Assembly: GCF_024347675.1 (NCBI RefSeq)
Contig: NZ_AP024882.1
Coordinates: forward strand, 682,001 to 746,000
DNA length: 64,000 nt
From: Vibrio ishigakensis
GTDB taxonomy: Bacteria; Pseudomonadota; Gammaproteobacteria; Enterobacterales; Vibrionaceae
Direction: 5' to 3'
Shown here: one piece after another, positions 35,255 through 43,692 of the stretch
How the letters are laid out: each line of letters opens with the position of its first letter
Numbering within the stretch: position 1 is the stretch's first letter
Notes under the pieces: generated by a model
Told to the model about the DNA's origin: nothing
The model's input: only the letters and a program-made list of their open reading frames with translations
Databases searched by the model: none
Made by a program: the position numbers and the translations under genes

Positions 35255-37966
35255 TTAGGCTCTAGCGATAGCAAGTTCGCCTGCTTCAGCCTTGCTTGGC
35301 AATAGCACCTGTAAGGTACCAGAGTCGAGCTTGGTGATTTCGATAGGAGCTTGATTCCAGGTCGCTTGATACTCATAGCGCTCATCAAGGTTGACCAATA
35401 CGATACTCTGTTTGGCATTGGCACTTACGCGAATGGTCGCATCCAGTTTGGTGTAGTCTGCATCCCACTCTTGTTTCTCTACCCAAGTATCGAAGCCAGT
35501 GGTGAGCTTACCCAGCACATGGTAGGAGTTAAACCAGTTTACTACTGGAGAAGTAAGGCCACTGAACTGATGCCAACCCGCACCACGCTCAGACTGAACG
35601 ATGAAGTGCTCGAAACAGAAGTAAGAGGTTTCCACTTCTTTCTTCCAAAGATCCAGTGCAGTGCGGCCGATACGATGGGCGAGCTCAACATCACCTAGAT
35701 CAAGGGCGGTCTTCCAGAAGAACCACTGATGTGGCATCCACACCGCGCCGTTACAGTAGCCATCTGGCTTGTAATAAGGGGCTTGGCGATCGACTAGGGT
35801 AATACCAATAGGTGTCCAGAAGTGCTCACTCGATTTTAGGCGAGACAGGAATAGCTGCTGCTGTTCTTCATCACACACACCGGCAATAACAGGCATAACG
35901 CCGTCCATACCCATGTTGTAGTTGATGCCATCGTCTGTGTGCAGGTGACCCGTTGGTTTTCCTTCTTCGTTGTGCAGCACATAGCTAAAGTACTGAGATT
36001 TAGGATCCCAAGCGTGCTCTTGTAGCGCTTGACTAAACAGTTCAATGTCTTGGTCATAAGCGGCCACATCGGCATCCAGTTCAAGGGTTTTAGCAATGTC
36101 TTTTAGGATGCGCGCCGCACGTATGGTGTAAGCCGAGTTGCACGAGCACGCAACGGTCTCTCTTAAGTCCGTACTCTCATCATGAATGACTCTATGCTGG
36201 GCTGGATAGTCATCCCAGCCGCCGGTATCCCATGGGAAAATGTCCCAAGTACGTAGGATATTTGATTGAAGGTTGTTGGTGGCTGAGCCTTCGCCATGAC
36301 CTGCCAGATAAGCGTAGAACTGTTTAACGCTGCCATACACCTCTTTTAAGAACTCCAGATCACCCGTCTTATTCCAGATCTCTTGCAGAAGGTAGATCTG
36401 GATAGGAATAGGGCTACCATGGCTGATATAAGCGGAGTGGGTATCCCCCTCAGGGGTCAGATAGGTGCGCAACGTCTCTTTCGCGCGCTCCACGTCATAA
36501 TCCATCAGTGCCATACCGATGAAGCCAGAGTCCCAAGTGTATAGGCAATCCCACCATTTACCTGGGGTGTTGTGCTTGATGTATTGGCGACGAGTATAAA
36601 CCGGATAGACCACATTCAGGATCTCGGTGGCCGCCATTCTTTCTTGACTGAACTCATAGGTCTCACCGCTAGGCATGGTGTTCATGCGTACGCGAGTTTC
36701 ACGTGCACTATGGTAGACAGTCTCTAGCTGTTCATCATTAGATTGGATAAAGCGATTGATATCGGCCAATACCTTTTCACGGTTCCCCGAAGATACCTGC
36801 GAGTAGATTACTTTTGAGGTATGGCTATCCACGTTGATAGGACGCATAAAGGCATTAAGGAAATGACCCTGTTGATCGCCTTGGATAATAGACTGATAGG
36901 TATTTGGCACAAACAGGCGTAATGAGCGATCAAGCTCGCTGCTGAAGATCTGACGTAGCCAGCAGCTGTCATGCTTCCAGGTAATACCGTAGAAGTTATC
37001 TGAATCTTCATATTTTAGGATAACGCCATAGTCCCCTATGTACTCTATCTCTGGAGTGTAATTCTTGGCCTCTTGTGGGAAGCTTACTTGGGCTACTTGT
37101 TCCTTTTCAACAACAACAATTGAGTCGAATACTACCTCTTGTTCGGTAGCTGAGGTTAGGGTGAACTCGAGATTTGAGCTCAGTGCTCCTAGTGGCAGTT
37201 CTGCCAGTGCAAACTCATCGTCCGTTGCGGTAAGCTCCACAGTGCCTGAAAGATCTCCAGAGAGATCAAATGAGGCCGCCGCTTGGCTTGAATAGCGAAT
37301 CAGTGCCACGGCATTGCTGAATGATTTGTCATTGGCATCAACCTGATAGCTGACCCAATCACCTTTTTCTGCGCCAAATCCGGTGCCGATACCGCTGCCG
37401 CCCACTAGGTTGTGTCCACGAAACTCAGCGCGCTTTAAGCCATCCTCTGTGTTGTGGTCTGTGCGACGCATGGTGGCAAATTTCAGCTCTTGGTAATCAA
37501 CCGCATCCAGATAGATAGCGTCAGTTGGCAGGTATGGCTCAACAAGCTGCATCTCGATATCGTGATCACCCATGCTGGTTGGCATCAGAGGATAGTTAAG
37601 GTTTGCCGCTAGATGCAGGTTAAGGTTTTGAGTCACGTCTGTGTTGTTTCTATAGTCACAGCGAATCAGGCGACAATCTTCACCCGCCGCAGACACTGAA
37701 ACATCGCAGTAAACCTGATCTTTCCATTCAATCTCATAACGGTATGAATAGTATTCGTGATTTGGTGACGCTTCCCAAGCATGGAATGCAGAGGCCCATT
37801 TTTCGTTAGGCACTATCATTTGACGGCGGAAGTGACCTGGCATGACGGTGACATCGAAGCGTAGGCCTCGATCATTATTTGCTACGTGAGCAACACCGGC
37901 ATAGTTCTTTGAGTATGGGCCCCAGTCTGGCAGGCTCAAATCTTGATTCTTTTTGATAAATGGCAT
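35255..37966 (-). CDS. GH63-like (alpha/alpha)6-barrel glycosidase with inserted carbohydrate-binding-like domain (copy B)
   Basis: The 903-residue protein shares the whole layout of the copy at 19192: opening LSLPDWGPYSKNYAGVAH, an inserted sandwich at about 195-290 (NAVALIRYSSQ...LPLG...FDSIVV), GKWWDCLYTWDSGF with the presumed acid Asp, and CFEHFIVQSERGAGWHQF with the presumed base Glu. It is cytoplasmic by lack of a signal peptide. It lies downstream of two Gfo/Idh/MocA genes on the same strand, 139 bases from the nearer one with a weak hairpin between. Clear divergence from copy A suggests a different linkage or sugar is cut. Confidence 0.8.
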   Translation of the reverse strand: MPFIKKNQDLSLPDWGPYSKNYAGVAHVANNDRGLRFDVTVMPGHFRRQMIVPNEKWASAFHAWEASPNHEYYSYRYEIEWKDQVYCDVSVSAAGEDCRLIRCDYRNNTDVTQNLNLHLAANLNYPLMPTSMGDHDIEMQLVEPYLPTDAIYLDAVDYQELKFATMRRTDHNTEDGLKRAEFRGHNLVGGSGIGTGFGAEKGDWVSYQVDANDKSFSNAVALIRYSSQAAASFDLSGDLSGTVELTATDDEFALAELPLGALSSNLEFTLTSATEQEVVFDSIVVVEKEQVAQVSFPQEAKNYTPEIEYIGDYGVILKYEDSDNFYGITWKHDSCWLRQIFSSELDRSLRLFVPNTYQSIIQGDQQGHFLNAFMRPINVDSHTSKVIYSQVSSGNREKVLADINRFIQSNDEQLETVYHSARETRVRMNTMPSGETYEFSQERMAATEILNVVYPVYTRRQYIKHNTPGKWWDCLYTWDSGFIGMALMDYDVERAKETLRTYLTPEGDTHSAYISHGSPIPIQIYLLQEIWNKTGDLEFLKEVYGSVKQFYAYLAGHGEGSATNNLQSNILRTWDIFPWDTGGWDDYPAQHRVIHDESTDLRETVACSCNSAYTIRAARILKDIAKTLELDADVAAYDQDIELFSQALQEHAWDPKSQYFSYVLHNEEGKPTGHLHTDDGINYNMGMDGVMPVIAGVCDEEQQQLFLSRLKSSEHFWTPIGITLVDRQAPYYKPDGYCNGAVWMPHQWFFWKTALDLGDVELAHRIGRTALDLWKKEVETSYFCFEHFIVQSERGAGWHQFSGLTSPVVNWFNSYHVLGKLTTGFDTWVEKQEWDADYTKLDATIRVSANAKQSIVLVNLDERYEYQATWNQAPIEITKLDSGTLQVLLPSKAEAGELAIARA

Positions 37967-38057
37967 TGTACAACTCCAAGATTGCCAAATTGGTTGACAC
38001 TAATAAGGCCAACATTAATAAATCGATTTTCTTGTGAAATGATATTCATCAAGATGC

Positions 38058-38089
38058 AAAAGAGTGTAAAGGGCGTGACTTCACACTCT
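38058..38089 (-). terminator. Weak terminator or hairpin after the oxidoreductase pair
   Basis: On the minus strand AGAGTGT/ACACTCT with paired A/T flanks is followed by TTTT. It may give partial read-through into GH63-like copy B. Confidence 0.45.
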
Positions 38090-38105
38090 GGTTGATTAGG
38101 TTTGG

Positions 38106-39197
38106 TTAAATTCGTTCTACCTGACGTGGGTCTACTGGTTGGCCGCTTCGAGAAGACTCAATAGCAGCAAAACAGAGTCGTAGACCTTCTAAACAGGACT
38201 CCGGGGTCCCCTGTGGGCGGCGCTTATGGTCGATAGCTGACATGAGATCGCCCATGGTGCCTTTGAAGGCGGCAGGGAACCAATCCGGGGTGACAGAGAT
38301 ATTGGCTTGTCCTTTATGATTTACGACCTTGATAGGTCGGTCGCTTGCACCAAGAGAGCCCCCCTCAAGAGAAGCGACTCCTTGGGTACCACACACATGG
38401 TAAGAGCCTGAATCCTCGTGGTGTGAAGAGGCGCGCATGTTGATGCTGACTTGGGCGTCGCCAAAGTCGATGTTGACCGAAACCAGAGTAGGTACATGAA
38501 TGACTTGCTGTGGAGTAGTGGTTGCTTTGGCGTATACCGAACGGGCTTGCTTGCCAGCAAACAAGGTGGCCACAAGATCAAACCAATGGATGGCAAAGTC
38601 ATAGCAGATAAGGTGCTCGACCTCGGCCAATGGATGTCCCTTCATTATCAGGTCATGAGGCCAGTAGACATTAAAATCCGCCGAAACTATCTCTCCAATA
38701 TGTCCCTTGTCGACCACCTCGCGCAGCGCATAAAAGTGGGGGGCAAAGCGGCCGTTTTGGTTGACCGCTAGGGTATTGGAGCCTTGTTTTGCCAGTTCAC
38801 ACAACTCAAGACCGTCGGAGATTGCCTCGACGAATGGCTTTTGGCTCATGACATTCTTACCCGCTTTCAAGGCCGCTTTTACCACGCTCGGGCGAATGTC
38901 TACATGCAGCGCCAGATCGACGATATCAACGCTTGGATCGCTCAAAACATCGCTGTAATTGGCAGTAATATAGGCATCAGGAAAGAGCTCTTTTTGGAAC
39001 GACTCAGCGCGCTCAAGCTTAATATCGCAAAGGGCAACGACCTTCCAACCGCACTCTTTATAGGCGCTGGCTTGGACTCGACCTATGGCGCCGCAACCGA
39101 TCAGGGCAACCTTGTGCTGACTTTTAGGTTGTGGGTAGAGAGGTATCTCGATGTCGAACTGTTTGATGTCCGTTTGGGCAATAGAATTATATGGCAT
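38106..39197 (-). CDS. Gfo/Idh/MocA-family oxidoreductase with SQKP in place of EKP
   Basis: The 363-residue protein has a good dinucleotide loop (ALIGCGAIGRVQ, about residue 32), but the family catalytic EKP is SQKP (NVMSQKPF), keeping Lys-Pro and losing Glu. A HWFDL motif in the second domain supplies the usual His/Asp. A ribosome site TAGGAGG precedes the ATG, 8 bases after the previous gene. Such enzymes oxidise or reduce sugars or cyclitols. Pairing with a second oxidoreductase suggests an oxidation-reduction sequence, for instance through a keto-sugar intermediate. No specific substrate is visible. Confidence 0.85.
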   Translation of the reverse strand: MPYNSIAQTDIKQFDIEIPLYPQPKSQHKVALIGCGAIGRVQASAYKECGWKVVALCDIKLERAESFQKELFPDAYITANYSDVLSDPSVDIVDLALHVDIRPSVVKAALKAGKNVMSQKPFVEAISDGLELCELAKQGSNTLAVNQNGRFAPHFYALREVVDKGHIGEIVSADFNVYWPHDLIMKGHPLAEVEHLICYDFAIHWFDLVATLFAGKQARSVYAKATTTPQQVIHVPTLVSVNIDFGDAQVSINMRASSHHEDSGSYHVCGTQGVASLEGGSLGASDRPIKVVNHKGQANISVTPDWFPAAFKGTMGDLMSAIDHKRRPQGTPESCLEGLRLCFAAIESSRSGQPVDPRQVERI

Positions 39198-39205
39198 TTG
39201 GCCTC

Positions 39206-40267
39206 CTACTTAAGACGAACCGGTTGGCGTGTCTCGGCACTCTGTTTGGCCGCATCCACAAACTTCTGACCCAGAAGGGAGTAATGGGCACCGCACGGGC
39301 CCTCGACTTTGCCTCCATCATCGATAACGCGATTTAGGTATTCGAAGATGTCTCGCTGCTCACCGAAGTCGTGAACCGCCAGCTCACGTACCTCTGGGTG
39401 AGCACTGGTTTGCACCTGCACATGGGTAGCGTAGTCGCGACTCATGATGGTGCCTTGGGTGCCTACCACAACAAAGCCACAGAAGGGCTGCGGCTGAGTG
39501 ACCCAAGGGTCGGTAAATGTGCCCCAACGGGTTTGGAATGAGGAGAGGCCTGCTGGATAGCGTGCAATGACGATGCTTTGCTCATCCACTTCATATCCGG
39601 CTGGAATATGGGAAACTGCGGTCACTTCTTCAGGCATCTCACCATCGCGGAACCAGGTACCTATGGTGACTCCGTAGCCAAGATAGTCGAGCAATGAACC
39701 GCCCCCGGCTGCCTTGCTATACCACCAGGTTTCATTTGGGTCAGGCGTTTCGGTCACCTCTTTTTTACCGTGCAGATGGTAAAGAGGGCCTCGGTTTCCA
39801 TCATAGTAGTGCACCTCGGTGACCTCTCCAATCTCGCCAGCATCAATCATGGCTTTGGTGGTGCGATGGGTGTCATACCAAGCCAAGGGCCAGTTCACGC
39901 AGAGATGCACCTTATGTTGATTGGCTACACGAATGGCCTCCTCTGCATCGGCGGTACTGGTCGAAAATGGTTTTTCTAAAAGAATATGGATGCCACGCTC
40001 GGCAAGTCGCTGGGTCCACAGAGTATGGTCATCGGTCACCGAGCAGACGATGCCTAGGTCAGGCTGAGTCTCCTCAAGCATCTGTTGCCAGTCGGTGTAC
40101 ATGAGTTTGTGAGGGATCTCTAGATCATCACAAACCGGGATCATTCGTTCGTTAGTTGGGTCGTAAACGCCAACTACTTGGTAGTCTTTTGATTTCTGGG
40201 CAATCTCTAGCAGGTCGCCGATGTGCATTTGATCGAAGCAAATGCCAACCACTTTTTTTACTGTCAT
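39206..40267 (-). CDS. Gfo/Idh/MocA-family oxidoreductase lacking a normal GxGxxG loop
   Basis: The 353-residue protein keeps the catalytic EKP (HILLEKPF, about residue 98) and the C-terminal alpha/beta domain (GGGSLLDYLGYG). The dinucleotide loop reads GICFDQMHIGDLL instead of GxGxxG. It is the first gene of the pair. An ATGTC-N2-TACAA site 16 bases upstream and a CRP-like site at 40337 mark its promoter region. It is probably a dehydrogenase or reductase of a sugar made by the nearby hydrolases; the odd loop leaves cofactor use open. Confidence 0.84.
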   Translation of the reverse strand: MTVKKVVGICFDQMHIGDLLEIAQKSKDYQVVGVYDPTNERMIPVCDDLEIPHKLMYTDWQQMLEETQPDLGIVCSVTDDHTLWTQRLAERGIHILLEKPFSTSTADAEEAIRVANQHKVHLCVNWPLAWYDTHRTTKAMIDAGEIGEVTEVHYYDGNRGPLYHLHGKKEVTETPDPNETWWYSKAAGGGSLLDYLGYGVTIGTWFRDGEMPEEVTAVSHIPAGYEVDEQSIVIARYPAGLSSFQTRWGTFTDPWVTQPQPFCGFVVVGTQGTIMSRDYATHVQVQTSAHPEVRELAVHDFGEQRDIFEYLNRVIDDGGKVEGPCGAHYSLLGQKFVDAAKQSAETRQPVRLK

Positions 40268-40282
40268 GTCGCTATTCTCAAT

Positions 40283-40294
40283 ATGTCTTTACAA
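40283..40294. promoter_or_regulatory. GntR-type operator candidate (imperfect)
   Basis: ATGTCTTTACAA matches the TTGTA-N2-TACAA arms at 8 of 10 positions, 16 bases before the oxidoreductase start. Confidence 0.4.
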
Positions 40295-40336
40295 ATATAT
40301 TATGCAAGGATACTAGCAACATTGTTCTTGATTAAA

Positions 40337-40352
40337 TGTGATAGAAATCAAA
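40337..40352. promoter_or_regulatory. CRP-cAMP binding site candidate
   Basis: TGTGA-TAGAAA-TCAAA matches the CRP half-sites at 9 of 10 positions and has A-rich flanks (AAATGTGA). It is 70 bases upstream of the oxidoreductase start. Confidence 0.5.
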
Positions 40353-40578
40353 ATCGAATTCACATCATCCAAATAATGCATTTAATGCTGGACTGAGGTC
40401 AGTCGAAAAATGACGAAGTCCCCTTATATAAAAGGGTTTGGATGAATTTTCATGTTTTGTTTGGAGATTCAGACTTCTGTTAATCCCTGAGATACCAATC
40501 ACAGTTCGTTGAAGTTCAGTTAAAAGCGCGCGTGATATTTGATTAGAATCAATACCTGTCTCATCTTTACTCTTATTG

Positions 40579-40590
40579 TTGTAAATACAA
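40579..40590. promoter_or_regulatory. GntR-type operator candidate (perfect)
   Basis: TTGTAAATACAA, a perfect 5-bp inverted repeat, about 100 bases before the ROK kinase start and identical to the site before the NanE-type gene. Confidence 0.65.
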
Positions 40591-40690
40591 AAATTAAGCG
40601 CTCTTTGATTAATTGATATATGACGAGGGTGAACTGTCACTACGCTCAGTGCATAGGTGATGGTGCAGACTGACTAGTATGGGGATTGAA

Positions 40691-41587
40691 ATGAAATATA
40701 GACTCGGAATAGACATGGGCGGCACGGAAATCAAAATGTCGATTCTTGATGAGCAAGAACATGCGGTTCTACAAAAGAAGTTCTTAACTAATGATGATCC
40801 AAACGACCCAATGAGTTGGGCCGACTCTTTGATGCGCGCAACCGATGAGATGTTGGAGGATTTCGATGGCGAACTGCTGAGTGTAGGGGTAAGTGTGCCT
40901 GGGCTAAACGATAAAGCGTGTGAAAAGATTTTATCTATGCCTGGTCGTCTTAAGGGCATTGACACCTTTGATTGGACACAACTTACATCAAGAACGTCTA
41001 ACGTCCGAGTTATTAATGATGGCAAGGCGGCGCTGCTGGGTGAGCTGCACTCTCAGAACTTCAACCATGTCTCCGATGTGGTGATGCTAACCCTAGGTAC
41101 GGGCGTCGGCGGTGCCATTATGATTGACGGTAAGCTCTATCAGGGGGCTCGAGGCGTAGCGGGTCACATAGGCCATATCTGTCTTGACTGGCAGCAGGAG
41201 AAAGGCATTACCGGAATTCCCGGCAGTTTTGAGGACAGCATTGGTAACTCAACCATAGCCAAACGCACTAACGGTCGCTATACCTCAACCTATGATCTCG
41301 TTCAGGATGTTAAGAAGTACGATGAATTTGCCATCAGTGTTTGGCTGGAATCAGTCAGGAAGTTGGCCATCGCCATCTCTTCCATCAACAACATACTGGA
41401 CCCTGAGATGTTTATCCTCGGCGGAGGCATACTTAATGCTGGTGATGAGTTGTTTAATCCGTTGTATGCCTATCTTAAAGAGTATCAGTGGGCACCCACC
41501 AACGAGGATATTAAGCTAGTCCCTGCGGTGAATGGCACATGGGCGGGCTCTATCGGCGCTGCGCTCTTAGGAAAGTCATACAGCTAA
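40691..41587 (+). CDS. ROK-family sugar kinase without the zinc motif
   Basis: The 298-residue protein has the DMGGTE phosphate loop, the GTGVGGAIMIDGK block and the sugar-binding GVAGHIGHICL with the conserved His, but lacks the CxCGxxGC zinc site that normally follows (GITGIPGSFEDSIG instead). The ATG at 40691 with a GGGGA ribosome site is preferred over one at 40679. It belongs to the zinc-free branch of ROK kinases, several of which phosphorylate glucose, allose or ManNAc. It is a single-gene unit with a perfect GntR-type site upstream and a strong terminator downstream. Confidence 0.85.
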   Translation: MKYRLGIDMGGTEIKMSILDEQEHAVLQKKFLTNDDPNDPMSWADSLMRATDEMLEDFDGELLSVGVSVPGLNDKACEKILSMPGRLKGIDTFDWTQLTSRTSNVRVINDGKAALLGELHSQNFNHVSDVVMLTLGTGVGGAIMIDGKLYQGARGVAGHIGHICLDWQQEKGITGIPGSFEDSIGNSTIAKRTNGRYTSTYDLVQDVKKYDEFAISVWLESVRKLAIAISSINNILDPEMFILGGGILNAGDELFNPLYAYLKEYQWAPTNEDIKLVPAVNGTWAGSIGAALLGKSYS

Positions 41588-41613
41588 CTCGAACCATCAC
41601 TGTTTGTTATTGC

Positions 41614-41649
41614 AATGCGCTCAGGCCAGATAGGTCTGGGCGCATTTTT
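41614..41649 (+). terminator. Rho-independent terminator after the second ROK kinase
   Basis: AATGCG/CGCATT with further pairing inside is followed by TTTT. Confidence 0.78.
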
Positions 41650-41816
41650 GCTTTTCTGCGCCCCTTTGGTTTCTGTTTTTGGGTGTGATTCACCACTTTC
41701 TACGAGTATCAAGCCCGTGGGCCCTTGGGCTCACGGCTATGAGTCCCTTGAAAGAGAGGCGGCAAGTCATGCTTAGAAATTTCAGCGGTGTCATATTATT
41801 GGGATGAATTTGATTT

Positions 41817-41833
41817 GGTTAATCTTGTTAATT
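41817..41833. promoter_or_regulatory. Operator candidate, GGTTAATC-type palindrome
   Basis: GGTTAATCTTGTTAATT, an imperfect copy about 130 bases before the alpha-glucosidase start. Confidence 0.45.
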
Positions 41834-41883
41834 TCACACATTCAAACTTATGCACTCACATGATCAGCGCAAATATGTACTAT

Positions 41884-41895
41884 CTGTAAGTACAA
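41884..41895. promoter_or_regulatory. GntR-type operator candidate
   Basis: CTGTAAGTACAA matches the TTGTA-N2-TACAA arms at 9 of 10 positions, 70 bases before the start. Confidence 0.5.
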
Positions 41896-41964
41896 GTTCT
41901 GAATAAATTGCCAGCCTTGTGATGGCTTAAAAGAATGCAACGATAACGGGTGCGTGAGAGTAGT

Positions 41965-43623
41965 ATGACAGCAGCAATGATAGAAAAGGCTTGGTGGAAA
42001 GAAGCCACGGCTTATCAGATTTACCCAAGGAGCTTTAAAGACAGCAATGGCGATGGTATCGGCGATTTGAATGGCGTGACCTCGAAGCTGGATTATCTAA
42101 AGGATCTTGGGATCGACCTTATCTGGATCTGTCCTATCTTTGCTTCTCCTAATGATGATAACGGCTATGACATCAGTGATTACCAAGACATCATGGCCGA
42201 TTTCGGCACCATGCAAGACTTCGACCGTCTTCTTGCAGAAGCGCACAAGCGTGGCATCAAGTTGATCTTGGATCTGGTGCCAAACCACACCAGTGATGAG
42301 CATGCGTGGTTTAAAGAGTCTCGCTCTTCTCGCGATAATCCAAAGCGTGATTGGTACATCTGGAAAGATGAAAGCGAAATCAATAACTGGGAGAGTATCT
42401 TCAAGGGCTCTATCTGGGAATATGACGAGCTGACCGACCAATATTATCTGCACTTTTTTTCTAAGAAGCAGCCCGACCTCAACTGGGAGAATCCTGAGGT
42501 TCGTGATGCCATGTGTAACATGGTCAACTGGTGGCTAGAAAAGGGGATTGATGGCTTTAGAATCGATGCCATTAGCGTAATGAAGAAGGCCCCAGGTTTG
42601 CCAGATCTGCCGAATCCTGATGACCTTGACTATGTGCCTTCTATTCAGGCCATGATGAATGTGGATGGCATCATAGATTTTGTGGATGAAATGTGTGAAA
42701 GAACCTTCAACAAACACGGTGCAGTGACGGTTGGTGAAGCCAATGGTGTGAATCCAAGCAGTGCCGTTGACTGGGTGGGCGCACAGCACAATCGCCTGAA
42801 TATGATCTTCCAGTTTGAGCACTTAGCGCTATGGCAGGAGGGTGAGAGCAATCAACTGGATCTGGTGAAACTTAAGCAGGTGTTTAACCAGTGGCAACAG
42901 GGCATGCATGGTGTGGGTTGGAATTCACTGTTTGTGGAAAATCATGATATCCCGCGAGTGGTCTCCAAATGGGGGGATACAGACAACTACTGGTATGAGA
43001 GTGCCACGTCCATCGCCGTGATGTATTTCTTAATGCAAGGCACTCCCTTTATCTATCAGGGCCAAGAAATTGGGATGACCAATACCCAGTTTCAGCGAGT
43101 CGAAGATTTTGACTGTGTACTGATGAAGAATCAGGCAAAAGAGATGCAAAGAGAAGGCATGAGTGACCAGGCTATCATCCAAGCCCTTGCCCCTCATGCG
43201 CGTGACAATGTGCGTACCCCAATGCAGTGGGATAGCAGTGAGCATGCAGGTTTCAGCAGTGCAACCCCATGGCTTGCAGTGAATCCTAATTATTCAAAGA
43301 TCAATGTCGCTTCTCAGATAACGGACAGCAACTCTGTGCATGGCTTCTATAAACAGCTTATCGCGCTTCGAAAACAAGTTGAGTCACTTATCTATGGTGA
43401 TTTTGATTTGGTGCTACCTAAGCATGAACGTCTGTTTGCCTATGTGCGCCGTTATGGGGATGAAAGCACCTTAGTGTTAGTGAATTTCTCTGATGAGGAG
43501 TTGTTATTGAGCGCGGAGGAGCTTGGTCACGAGCCATCTTCCCTGTTGCTGAGTAACTACTCAGATTTTCAGGCAACATTAAACCTTCGTCCATTTGAGG
43601 CCAAGGTTTATACCATCAACTGA
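41965..43623 (+). CDS. GH13 alpha-glucosidase (oligo-1,6-glucosidase family)
   Basis: The 552-residue protein is a typical three-domain GH13 exo-glucosidase: opening WWKEATAYQIYPRSFKDSNGDGIGDL, nucleophile Asp in GFRIDAIS, acid Glu in TVGEANG and transition-state Asp in ENHDIPR. The residue after the nucleophile is Ala; in this family Val favours alpha-1,6 and Ala or Thr favours alpha-1,4 bonds, so alpha-1,4 or mixed activity is inferred. The ATG at 41965 is preferred over a GTG at 41950; an ATG at 41977 is possible. It lacks a signal peptide and is followed 69 bases later by a sugar-binding protein gene, probably in one unit. Confidence 0.92.
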   Translation: MTAAMIEKAWWKEATAYQIYPRSFKDSNGDGIGDLNGVTSKLDYLKDLGIDLIWICPIFASPNDDNGYDISDYQDIMADFGTMQDFDRLLAEAHKRGIKLILDLVPNHTSDEHAWFKESRSSRDNPKRDWYIWKDESEINNWESIFKGSIWEYDELTDQYYLHFFSKKQPDLNWENPEVRDAMCNMVNWWLEKGIDGFRIDAISVMKKAPGLPDLPNPDDLDYVPSIQAMMNVDGIIDFVDEMCERTFNKHGAVTVGEANGVNPSSAVDWVGAQHNRLNMIFQFEHLALWQEGESNQLDLVKLKQVFNQWQQGMHGVGWNSLFVENHDIPRVVSKWGDTDNYWYESATSIAVMYFLMQGTPFIYQGQEIGMTNTQFQRVEDFDCVLMKNQAKEMQREGMSDQAIIQALAPHARDNVRTPMQWDSSEHAGFSSATPWLAVNPNYSKINVASQITDSNSVHGFYKQLIALRKQVESLIYGDFDLVLPKHERLFAYVRRYGDESTLVLVNFSDEELLLSAEELGHEPSSLLLSNYSDFQATLNLRPFEAKVYTIN

Positions 43624-43692
43624 TTATAAATAGCCACCCGCCGACTCGGGTGGAACATGACTTAATTACTCTATATTACGACGGAAACAATT

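Larger units (their letters stand above)
40268..40690. promoter_or_regulatory. Divergent control region, oxidoreductase pair and second ROK kinase
   Basis: No gene is supported in these 423 bases. It contains two GntR-type sites (40283-40294 imperfect, 40579-40590 perfect) and a CRP-like site at 40337-40352. Confidence 0.6.
41650..41964. promoter_or_regulatory. Control region of the alpha-glucosidase gene
   Basis: No gene is supported. It contains a GGTTAATC-type palindrome (41817-41833) and a GntR-type site (41884-41895). A GC-rich inverted repeat (GCCCGTG...CACGGCT) near 41711-41738 has no T-run. Confidence 0.6.
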
